Assembly: GCA_964020155.1 (NCBI GenBank) | Contig: OZ026550.1 | Span: 402,501 to 466,500 of the forward strand | Origin: Chondrilla cf. caribensis | Taxonomy: Eukaryota; Porifera; Demospongiae; Chondrillida; Chondrillidae | DNA length: 64,000 nt | Direction: 5' to 3' | Shown: positions 54,000 to 63,314 of the stretch, piece by piece | How positions within the stretch are numbered: the stretch's first letter is position 1 | Layout: each line of letters begins with the position of its first letter | Notes under the pieces: generated by a model | The model's database searches: none | What the model was told of the DNA's origin: nothing | What the model saw: only the letters and a program-made list of their open reading frames with translations | Made by a program: the position numbers and the translations under genes

Positions 54000-54692
54000 A
54001 TGGACAAGTATGTTTCAGAGAAGTTGAAGCTGAAGGGGAGTGTGTTTTCACTTGATGTGGAGTGTGTTGCTGTTGGAAAAACACACATGACGAAGGATAG
54101 AGCCCCTGTGAAGTTTGCTTTGGTCGACAGCCGGGGAAAGACTGTGTGTGTGCAGTACATTAGGCCAGAGAATAGGATTGTGAGTTACTTGACGCCAGTT
54201 TCTGGTGTTAGGGCAGAGGACTTGGAAGGCGCTGTGTCTCTGGAGGAGGCAATTGAGATTTTGAAATCTCACCTGCCCAAGGACGCAATTTTAGTTGGAC
54301 AAAATGTTGATAGCGATATTACCTGGATGCGGTTGAAACAAGGAGAGGATTTTGCTGATTATGTTGATTTGTCAGAAGTTTTCAAGGGCTACAACGCGAG
54401 ATATAACAACTACTCCTACCACAGTCTGTTACATGAGGCAAGGATCCTTCTGAATCTTCCTGATCTAGACACCCCTGGGGAACACGACCCAGCTAACGAC
54501 GCAAGGCTGTCTGTGCAACTGTGGGAGAAGGTGAAGTCACGTCCGGACCAGCTCCAACAAATGCGGCAGAGCTTAATCCGCAACCGGCCCAAAATGTCAG
54601 CTGCCAAGCGTCTGAACTTCCGGTACGAGGGTGTGTGCATGGCAAAATTTTACCCCGCGAAATGCATTTGTGGCATGCCCAGCAGGGAATAA
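54000..54692 (+). CDS. DEDDh exonuclease copy 15
   Basis: Intact, 230 aa, full DEDDh set (Exo III EHDPANDAR). It has GQNVDSDITWMRL, the ARYNNYSYHS loop, DTPGEHD and the tail PSRE. First of three genes at regular 1.43-kb spacing (copies 15, 16 and 17) without CA arrays between them. Confidence 0.85.
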   Translation: MDKYVSEKLKLKGSVFSLDVECVAVGKTHMTKDRAPVKFALVDSRGKTVCVQYIRPENRIVSYLTPVSGVRAEDLEGAVSLEEAIEILKSHLPKDAILVGQNVDSDITWMRLKQGEDFADYVDLSEVFKGYNARYNNYSYHSLLHEARILLNLPDLDTPGEHDPANDARLSVQLWEKVKSRPDQLQQMRQSLIRNRPKMSAAKRLNFRYEGVCMAKFYPAKCICGMPSRE

Positions 54693-55429
54693 GGGGATGA
54701 AGCTGATGGCTTGTCTTAGCATGGAAGGAAGCTGAAAACACAGTTTGTCATAGAAACACTTTCGTCCTACTAAATTGAGTGTGGAATTCTCTTTCACAGA
54801 TCGATTATCACTCACTAATATTGTACCACATGGAATGTAATAATGTAAATATACAGTGTAATATTGATCTTAAGTTGAATGTTTTAAGTTGAATGCTTTA
54901 TATTTTTGGTGACATGAACTCGAGCGTATCATGAATAACGTGTTTCTCTTTGGGGAGAATCCATTCCTACTTTTCCTTCCTATTTAATGAGCTAAACGGT
55001 TCAGTTTATCACCGAGTTGTCAGGTATTATAACCACATAATTACATTCACTATTGGTAATGAGATTCATACCTTCCTGTGTAAATGGTGCCTGACTCCCC
55101 GGGCTTGAGTGATTTCACAGGTCAAGTGGTGCCTGACCTCCTAAGATCTCTGTTGGTATAGGTATAATAGTGTAATTATTCCACTCACCTGATGTGGAGG
55201 GAGGGAAATTGGTCTGGAGAGCACCGAATGTGTACATAATGAAGTCCTTTTTTGTGTGCTTGTGTGTACAGTGAGATAGACCACCCAGGTGGTACATAGT
55301 GCAGTCCATCACCTGTGGTTACGATTGTTAAGTTGCTTTCAGTTCGTAACATTGTCACATTCCCAGTAAACAACGTAGTCAACAGAATCATTGTTTTCTA
55401 GTTCATCACTGAGTATTCCAGTTAGAAAC

Positions 55430-56122
55430 ATGGACAAGTATGTTTCAGAGAAGTTGAAGCTGAAGGGGAGTGTGTTTTCACTTGATGTGGAGTGTGTTGC
55501 AGTTGGAAAAACCCACCTGACGAAGGATAGAGCCCCTGTGAAGTTTGCTTTGGTCGACAGCCGGGGAAAAACTGTGTGTGTGCAGTACATTAGGCCAGAG
55601 AATAGGATTGTGAGTTACTTGACGCCAGTTTCTGGTGTTAGGGCAGAGGACTTGGAAGGCGCTGTGTCTCTGGAGGAGGCGATTGAGATTTTGAAATCTC
55701 ACCTGCCCAAGGACGCAATTTTAGTTGGACAAAATGTTGATAGCGATATTACCTGGATGCAGTTGAAACAAGGAGAGGATTTTGCTGATTTTGTTGATTT
55801 GTCAGAAGTTTTCAAGGGCTACAACGCGAGATATAACAACTACTCCTACCACAGTCTGTTACATGAGGCAAGGATCCTTCTAAATCTCCCTGACCTAGAC
55901 ACCCCTGGGGAACACGACCCAGCTAACGACGCAAGGCTGTCTGTACAGCTGTGGGAGAAGGTGAAGTCACGTCCGGACCAGCTCCAACAAATGCAACAGA
56001 GCTTAATCCGCAACCGGCCCAAAATGTCAGCTGCCAAGCGTCTGAACTTCCGGTACGAGGGTGTTTGTATGGCAAAATTTTACCCCGCGAAATGCATTTG
56101 TGGCATGCCCAGCAGGGAATAA
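55430..56122 (+). CDS. DEDDh exonuclease copy 16
   Basis: Intact, 230 aa, nearly identical to copy 15. Differences include KTHLTKD for KTHMTKD, ITWMQL for ITWMRL, DFVDL for DYVDL and QMQQSL for QMRQSL. All five catalytic residues are kept. Confidence 0.85.
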   Translation: MDKYVSEKLKLKGSVFSLDVECVAVGKTHLTKDRAPVKFALVDSRGKTVCVQYIRPENRIVSYLTPVSGVRAEDLEGAVSLEEAIEILKSHLPKDAILVGQNVDSDITWMQLKQGEDFADFVDLSEVFKGYNARYNNYSYHSLLHEARILLNLPDLDTPGEHDPANDARLSVQLWEKVKSRPDQLQQMQQSLIRNRPKMSAAKRLNFRYEGVCMAKFYPAKCICGMPSRE

Positions 56123-56861
56123 GGGGATGAAGCTGATGGTTTTGTCTTAGCATGGAAGGAAGCTGAAAACACAGTTTGTCATAGAAACACTTTCGTCCTA
56201 CTAAATTGAGTGTGGAATTCTCTTTCACAGATCGATTGTTACTCACTAATATTGTACCACATGGAATGTAATAATGTAAATATACAGTGTAATATTGATC
56301 TTAAGTTGAATGTTTTAAGTTGAATGCTTTATATTTTTGGTGACATGAACTCGAGCGTATCATGAATAACGTGTTTCTCTTTGGGGAGAATCCATTCCTA
56401 CTTTTCCTTCCTATTTATTGAGCTAAACGGTTCTGGTTTATCACTGAGTTATCAGGCATTATAACCACATAATTACATTCACTATTGGTAATGAGATTCA
56501 TACCTTCCTGTGTAAATGGTGCCTGACTCCCCGGGCTTGAGTGATTTCACAGGTCAAGTGGTGCCTGACCTCCTAAGATCTCTGTTGGTATAGGTATAAT
56601 AGTGTAATTATTCCACTCACCTGATGTGGAGGGAGGGAAATTGGTCTGGAGAGCACCGAATGTGTACATAACGAAGTCCTTTTTTGTGTACGTGTGTGTA
56701 CAGTGAGATAGACCACCCAGGTGGTACATAGTACAGTCCATCACCTGTGGTTACGATTGTTAAGTTGCTTTCAGTTCGTAACATTGTCACATTCCCAGTA
56801 AACAACGTAGTCAACAGAATCATTGTTTTCTAGTTCATCACTGAGTATTCCAGTTAGAAAC

Positions 56862-57554
56862 ATGGACAAGTATGTTTCAGAGAAGTTGAAGCTGAAGGGG
56901 AGTGTGTTTTCACTCGATGTGGAGTGCGTTGCTGTTGGAAAAACACACATGCCCAAAGATAGAGCCCCTGCGAAGTTTGCTTTAGTTGACAGCCGAGGAA
57001 AAACTGTGTGTGTGCAGTACATTAGGCCTGAGAGAGAGGTTGTGAGTTACTTGACCCCACTTTCTGGTGTTAGGGCAGAGGACTTGGAAGGCGCTGTGTC
57101 TCTGGAGGAGGCAATTGAGATTTTGAAATCTCACCTGCCAAAGGATGCTATTCTAGTTGGACAAGTGATTGACAATGATATTACCTGGATGCAGTTGAAA
57201 CAAGGAGAGGATTTTGCTGATTATGTTGATTTGGCTGAAGTTTTCAAGGGCTATAACGCAAAGTATAAGCAAACGTCATACCACACTCTGTTACATGAGG
57301 CAAGGATCCTTCTGAATTTCCCCGATCTAGACACCGCTGGGGAACACGACTCAGCTATTGATGCAAGGTTGTCTGTGCAGCTGTGGGAGAAGGTGAGGTC
57401 ACGTCCGGACCAGCTCCAACAAATGCGGCAGAACTTAATCCACAACCGGCCCAAAATGTCCGCTGCCAAGCGTCTGAATCACCAGCATGAGGGTGTGTGC
57501 TTGGCAAGATTCCTTCCCCCAAAATGCATTTGTGGTATGCCCACTGGTGAATAG
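56862..57554 (+). CDS. DEDDh exonuclease copy 17
   Basis: Intact, 230 aa. Although its leader and spacing match copies 15 and 16, the protein is nearly identical to copies 1 and 3, more than 19 kb away: HMPKDRAPAKF, VIDNDITW, KYKQTSYHTLL, NFPDLDTAGEHDSAIDAR and tail PTGE. The downstream sequence also follows copy 1. This looks like transfer of a gene body by conversion or unequal exchange. Confidence 0.85.
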   Translation: MDKYVSEKLKLKGSVFSLDVECVAVGKTHMPKDRAPAKFALVDSRGKTVCVQYIRPEREVVSYLTPLSGVRAEDLEGAVSLEEAIEILKSHLPKDAILVGQVIDNDITWMQLKQGEDFADYVDLAEVFKGYNAKYKQTSYHTLLHEARILLNFPDLDTAGEHDSAIDARLSVQLWEKVRSRPDQLQQMRQNLIHNRPKMSAAKRLNHQHEGVCLARFLPPKCICGMPTGE

Positions 57555-57780
57555 GGTGTATTAATTTTGTATTAACTTACAGTATTATACTGAATTTATT
57601 ATGATTATTACATATGGTTTCTCATATAAATTTGTTGTGGAAGTAACACCATTCGATGTACATATTTCAACCTAGCCAATGAGATAGCACGTCACCATTG
57701 ATGGTGTTCAGTGATGTAACGAGCTCTCTTGTGTATCGGAGGTTTAGGTCTCAGTATGGCAAACATAGTCAGTGGTTAAC

Positions 57781-58301
57781 TCATTGTTATGTATTTTTTG
57801 TTTGATTATTTTTACTAACTTCGTTAGCTATCTTCACTACTACTCCTAGTCTACTCGGTTTTTAGTGGGTTTAATCATTTCATCTAATCTTAAATCATAG
57901 ATGATCATATATAAGTAAGCAGGCGTATAACAGATACGAAAGCTAAGTGGAATTCAGCCTGCTGAGAGAGAAAGGAGAAAAGCGAAAAACCGGCAACTGC
58001 GGGACTCGAACCCAGGGTGTCTGACTAAAGCCGTCATAAACCACTGAGCCACGAAGCCACCACAGAAACCAGCCCTCCACAATTCTCCTTTCATACTGAA
58101 ATTTCTGAAATACTGAATTTCATACTGTATGAAAGGAGAATTGTGGAGGGCTGGTTTCTGTGGTGGCTTCGTGGCTCAGTGGTTTATGACGGCTTTAGTC
58201 AGACACCCTGGGTTCGAGTCCCGCAGTTGCCGGTTTTTCGCTTTTCTCCTTTCTCTCTCAGCAGGCTGAATTCCACTTAGCTTTCGTATCATTGTTATGT
58301 A
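57781..58301. mobile_element. Palindromic tRNA-derived element with 13-bp TSD
   Basis: A ~495-bp insert flanked by TCATTGTTATGTA at 57,781-57,793 and 58,289-58,301, exactly in the leader of copy 18, where other units are uninterrupted. From 57,934 onward it is a near-perfect inverted repeat with ~162-bp arms and a ~30-bp loop. Each arm has a tRNA-like sequence (plus-strand copy at 58,162-58,232) with A-box-like TGGCTCAGTGG and a perfect B box GGTTCGAGTCC. The stems pair poorly, so it is tRNA-derived (SINE-like), not a functional tRNA. About 140 bp of non-palindromic AT-rich sequence precedes the left arm. Confidence 0.85.
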
Positions 58302-58330
58302 GTTTGTCACTGAATATTGTAGCCAAAGAC

Positions 58331-59032
58331 ATGGACAAGTACGTTTCGGAGAAGTTGAAGCTGAAGGGGAGTGTGTTTTCACTTGATGTGGAGTGCGTTG
58401 CAGTTGGTAAAACTCACATGACGAAGGATAGAGCCCCTGTGAAGTTTGCTTTGGTCGATAGCCAGGGAAAGACTGTGTGTGTGCAGTACGTAAGACCAGA
58501 GAGAGAGGTTGTGAGTTACTTGACGCCACTTTCTGGTGTTAGGGCAGAGGACTTGGAAGGTGCTGTGTCTCTGGAGGAGGCAATTGAGATTTTGAAATCC
58601 CACCTGCCCAAGGACGCTATTTTAGTTGGGCAAAGAGTTGAGAGTGATATTACCTGGATGCAGTTGAAACATGGAGAGGATTTTGCTGATTTTGTTGATT
58701 TGTCGGAAGTTTTCAAGGGCTATAACCCGAGATATGGCAACTACTCCTACCACAGTTTGTTACACGAGGCAAGGATCCTTCTGAATCTCCCTGATCTAGA
58801 CACTGGTGGTGAACACGACCCAGCTATTGATGCAAGGCTGTCTGTGCAACTGTGGGAGAAGGTGAAGTCACGTCCGGACCAGCTCCAACAAATGAGACAG
58901 AGCTTAATCCGCAACCGTCCCAAAATGTCAGTTAAAAAGCGTCTGAACTACAAGTACGAGGGTGTGTGCCTGGCAGCATTCTACCCAGAGAAATGCATTT
59001 GTGGCATGCCCACTAGTAAACAGAGAGCTTAA
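58331..59032 (+). CDS. DEDDh exonuclease copy 18
   Basis: Intact, 233 aa, full DEDDh set. GQRVESDITW, PRYGNYSYHS loop, SVKKRLNYKYEG and tail SKQRA, as in copy 12. LKHGEDF replaces the usual LKQGEDF. The leader is the alternative type (TATTGTAGCCAAAGAC before ATG), as in copies 8 and 14, and is interrupted just upstream by the tRNA-derived element. Confidence 0.85.
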   Translation: MDKYVSEKLKLKGSVFSLDVECVAVGKTHMTKDRAPVKFALVDSQGKTVCVQYVRPEREVVSYLTPLSGVRAEDLEGAVSLEEAIEILKSHLPKDAILVGQRVESDITWMQLKHGEDFADFVDLSEVFKGYNPRYGNYSYHSLLHEARILLNLPDLDTGGEHDPAIDARLSVQLWEKVKSRPDQLQQMRQSLIRNRPKMSVKKRLNYKYEGVCLAAFYPEKCICGMPTSKQRA

Positions 59033-59359
59033 CTGATCACTTTGTCTTGACATTGAAGGAAGCCGAAATCACAGTTAATTAATATAATCAAGCAACAGAT
59101 AATTTTGACTAATCTTTAAATGTGTTTAATAGAACAATATGTAAGTGATAATTGTTTATTTAGGACTTAATTGCTGGTTGTACTATGCACTGTGGTCATT
59201 GGTTAGTCTATACTCCGTACAATATCATTTCTGATTAGTTATAATAATTGAATACGTGGATTATATCTATAGCATCACTGGTTCATAAGCTGATGTTATG
59301 ATGACGTCCAAAAGGTTATGTAGTGAAGATGCTACCCATGAGTGTTTGTCTGTGCATGT

Positions 59360-59446
59360 CACACACACACATGCACGCACACACACACATACACACGCGT
59401 GCGCACACGCACACACACATCACACCACACACACACACACACACAT
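59360..59446. repeat. (CA)n-rich tract
   Basis: An imperfect CA array with CGCGTGCGC and CATCACACC interruptions, downstream of copy 18. Confidence 0.9.
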
Positions 59447-59921
59447 CTTCACAGTTACATGCTCATCGAAGTTAACACTATATCGAAGCATTGTTCACTG
59501 TTCCCATAGTGCAAGTTTCGTTTTCATCAAAACAAGTATTATATTTAATATCACACTGTGTTCAATAGTCACGGACTATTAATTTTGACATTACAAGCCT
59601 TCATTTTCTGGGAATGGCTTAGTGTATTAATAGGTTTATACTGTATCTGATTGCCATGGCAACGAACTTACTTTATGAACAACTCAGTATTGTTGGACAC
59701 TTGTGTACTTTGAGAATAACATACATTTAGTAGGCTTCTGTGGTGTATTAATTTTATATTAACTTGCAGTATTATACTGAATTTATTATGATTATTACAT
59801 ATGGTTTCTCATATAAATTTGTTGTGAAAGTAACACCATTCGATGTACATATTTCAACCCAGCCAATGGGATAGCATGTCACCATTGATGGTATTCATTG
59901 ATGTAACAAGCTCTCTGTGTA

Positions 59922-60195
59922 TCGGAGGTTCAGGTCTCAGTATTGGAGGTTCAGGTCTCAGTGTCGGAGGTTCAGGTCTCAGTATCGGAGGTTCAGGTCT
60001 CAGTATTGGAGGTTCAGGTCTCAGTATCGGAGGTTCAGGTCTCAGTATCGGAGGTTCAGGTCTCAGTATTGGAGGTTCAGGTCTCAGTATTGGAGGTTCA
60101 GGTCTCAGTATTAGAGGTTCAGGTCTCAGTATCGGAGGTTCAGGTCTCAGTATTGGAAGTTCAGGTCTCAGTATTGGAGGTTCAGGTCTCAGTGT
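59922..60195. repeat. 21-bp minisatellite, 13 copies
   Basis: The unit CGGAGGTTCAGGTCTCAGTAT is repeated 13 times just upstream of copy 19. One or two copies are present at the same place upstream of other units (44,020-44,060 and 52,252-52,272), so this is a local expansion. The period is seven codons, giving a GGSGLSI open frame without other support. Confidence 0.95.
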
Positions 60196-60260
60196 AGCAG
60201 ATATAGTCAGTGGTTAACTCATTGTTTTCTAGTTCATCGTGGAGTATTCCAGTTAGAAAC

Positions 60261-60962
60261 ATGGACAAGTATGTTTTGGAGAAGTTGAAGCTGAAGGGGA
60301 GTGTGTTTTCACTTGATGTGGAGTGTGTTGCTGTTGGAAAAACCCACCTGACCAAAGATATAGTGCCTGCGAAGTTTGCTTTGGTCGATAGCCGAGGAAA
60401 GACTGTGTGTGTGCAGTACATTAGGCCAGAGAGAGAGGTTGTGAGTTACTTGACGCCACTTTCTGGTGTTAGGGCGGAGGACTTGGAAGGTGCTGTGTCT
60501 CTGGAGGAGGCAATTGAGATTTTGAAATCTCACCTGCCCAAGGACGCTATTTTAGTTGGGCAAAGAGTTGAGAGCGATATTACCTGGATGCAGTTGAAAC
60601 AAGGAGACGATTTTGCTGATTTTGTTGATTTGTCGGAAGTTTTCAAGGGCTATAACCCGAGATATGGCAACTACTCCTACCACAGTTTGTTACACGAGGC
60701 TGGGATCCTTCTGAATCTTCCTGATCTAGACACCGCTGGGGAACACGACCCAGCTATTGATGCAAGGCTGTCCGTACAACTGTGGGAGAAGGTGAAGTCA
60801 CGTCCGGACCAGCTCCAACACATGAGACAGAGCTTAATCCGCAACCGGCCCAAAATGTCAGTTAAAAAGCGTCTGAACTACAAGTATGAGGGTGTGTGCC
60901 TGGCAGCATTCTACCCAGAGAAATGCATTTGTGGCATGCCCACTAGTAAACAGCGAGATTAA
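60261..60962 (+). CDS. DEDDh exonuclease copy 19
   Basis: Intact, 233 aa, full DEDDh set; the last gene of the array. It starts MDKYVLEK (Leu for Ser), has KDIVPAKF, GQRVESDITW, QGDDF for QGEDF, the PRYGNYSYHS loop and the tail SKQRD. Confidence 0.85.
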   Translation: MDKYVLEKLKLKGSVFSLDVECVAVGKTHLTKDIVPAKFALVDSRGKTVCVQYIRPEREVVSYLTPLSGVRAEDLEGAVSLEEAIEILKSHLPKDAILVGQRVESDITWMQLKQGDDFADFVDLSEVFKGYNPRYGNYSYHSLLHEAGILLNLPDLDTAGEHDPAIDARLSVQLWEKVKSRPDQLQHMRQSLIRNRPKMSVKKRLNYKYEGVCLAAFYPEKCICGMPTSKQRD

Positions 60963-61282
60963 CTGATCACTTGACATTGAAGGAAGCTGAAATCGCATGT
61001 ACTTATAATCAAGCGAAGGATAACTTTGACTAATGTAATTTAATGTGTTTAATAGAACAATATGTAAGTGATGATCGTTTCTTTAGGACATAATTGCTGG
61101 TTGTATTATGCACTGTGTATATTTGTAGGTCTATACTCCGTACAATATGATTTCTGATTATTTGCAATAATTGAAGATGTGGATTGTATCTACAGCATCA
61201 CTGGTTCATAAGCTGATGTTATGATGACTTCCAAAAGATTATGTAGTGAAAGTGCTACCCATGAGAGTTTGTCTATGCTTGG

Positions 61283-61363
61283 CACACACATGTTTGCAGG
61301 CACACACACATACACACACGTGCACACACACACACACACCACACACCACACACACCACACACA

Positions 61364-61431
<68 letters not shown>

Positions 61432-61489
61432 ACACACAACCACACACACACTACACATACACACACACACCACACACACACACACACAT
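61283..61489. repeat. (CA)n microsatellite
   Basis: A CA array with CACACCACAC interruptions, downstream of copy 19. Confidence 0.95.
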
Positions 61490-62065
61490 CTTCACAGTTA
61501 CTTGATTATTGAAGTTAACACTATATCGAAGCATTGTTCACTGTTTCCATAGCCCAAGTTTCATTTTCATCAAAACAAGCATTATATTTAATATCACACT
61601 GTGTTCAATAGTCACGGACTATTTGATATTACTAGCCTTTATTTTCTGGGAATGGCTTAGTGTATTAATAGGTTTATACTGTATCTGATTGCCATGGCAA
61701 TGAACTTACATAGGTGACGTCTTCCGTAAACAACTCAGTGCCCTTGGACACTTGTGTACTTCAAGAATAACATACATTTACTAGGTTTCTGTGGTGTATT
61801 ATTTTATATTAACTTGTAGTATTATAGTGAATTTATTATGATTATTACATATGGTTTCTCATATAAATTTGTTGTGAAAGTAACACCATTCGATGTACAT
61901 ATTTCAACCTAGCCAATGGCATAGCACGTCACCATAGATGGTGTTCATTGATGTAACAGGTTCTCCTGTACATCAAAGGTTCAGGTCTCAGTATGGCAGT
62001 TTTAGTTAGTATTTACGTACTTAAAGTTAACCAATCCGCAAAAACACCTTATGAAATGTAGATAT

Positions 62066-62785
62066 AAACGTCCAATCTACTGGTGTGTTCTGTACTAAAT
62101 GTCCAATCTACTGGTGTGTTCTGTACTAAATGTCCAATCTACTGGTGTGTTCTGTACTAAATGTCCAATCTACTGGTGTGTTCTGTACTAAATGTCCAAT
62201 CTACTGGTGTGTTCTGTACTAAATGTCCAATCTACTGGTGTGTTCTGTACTAAATGTCCAATCTACTGGTGTGTTCTGTACTAAATGTCCAATCTACTGG
62301 TGTGTTCTATACTAAATGTCCAATCTACTGGTGTGTTCTGTACTAAATGTCCAATCTACTGGAGTGTTCTGTACTAAATGTCCAATCTACCGATGTGTTC
62401 TGTACTAAATGTCCAATCTACTGGTGTGTTCTATACTAAATGTCCAATCTACTGGTGTGTTCTGTACTAAATGTCCAATCTACCGATGTGTTCTGTACTA
62501 AATGTCCAATCTACTGGTGTGTTCTGTACTAAATGTCCAATCTACTGGTGTGTTCTGTACTAAATGTCCAATCTACTGGTGTGTTCTGTACTAAATGTCC
62601 AATCTACTGGTGTGTTCTGTACTAAATGTCCAATCTACTGGTGTGTTCTGTACTAAATGTCCAATCTACTGGTGTGTTCTGTACTAAATGTCCAATCTAC
62701 TGGTGTGTTCTGTACTAAATGTCCAATCTACTGGTGTGTTCTGTACTAAATGTCCAATCTACTGGTGTGTTCTGTACTAAATGTC
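62066..62785. repeat. 31-bp tandem repeat, 23 copies
   Basis: The unit TCCAATCTACTGGTGTGTTC plus TGTACTAAATG repeats at an exact 31-bp period from 62,071 to 62,753. Only a few units carry changes (CTGGAGTG, CTACCGATG, CTATACTA). It lies just beyond the right end of the exonuclease array. There are no unique spacers, so it is not a CRISPR array. Confidence 0.97.
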
Positions 62786-63097
62786 CTAACTTTCTGTCCA
62801 TATAGTACACACAAGGTATATTGCTACATCTGAAGTATGATACATACCATCCAGTGACTATGTAGATATGACATGTACTCAAGCTTCAAAGTTACTTTGA
62901 ACTTCCAACTCACTTCAGAAGTTCCAAATGCACACGAGAACTGGATTGATGTTCACATAATAGCAATAATTTATACAGTAACATTATAATAACCAGAGCA
63001 TATAAAATACATATTACACCATAAGTTAATCTGTATTAGTAGTACTAAATATAGTATATTGTGGAATAGTACAATAACATGTTTTCAATTGTGAGCA

Positions 63098-63171
<74 letters not shown>

Positions 63172-63314
63172 AAATGATAATAATATGTATATAAGCAATT
63201 ACATTTGTACACATACGAGTGGGGATGCAATAAAGAATATATTACACTCCATGTACATACATTTACACCAACATGACAGCACAGGTGGGTACATCCAGTA
63301 AAGTGTATTACATG
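62786..63314. other. Spacer 3' of the TRAF-like gene
   Basis: AT-rich sequence with one GT microsatellite (63,101-63,168). It should include the 3' untranslated region of the minus-strand TRAF-like gene. No other gene is seen. Confidence 0.6.
63101..63168. repeat. (GT)n microsatellite
   Basis: A pure GT array between the 31-bp repeat and the TRAF-like gene. Confidence 0.97.

Noticed and set aside
58162..58232. Functional tRNA gene
   Set aside because: The B box is perfect, but the acceptor stem relies on several G-T pairs, the T stem is imperfect and the sequence lies in a large palindrome; it is better explained as a tRNA-derived element.
59843..60217. 124-codon GGSGLSI-repeat frame
   Set aside because: Created by a 21-bp minisatellite that varies in copy number between units; it lies in the leader of copy 19.
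62066..62785. Possible CRISPR array
   Set aside because: Units are directly adjacent with no unique spacers, and the window is eukaryotic.
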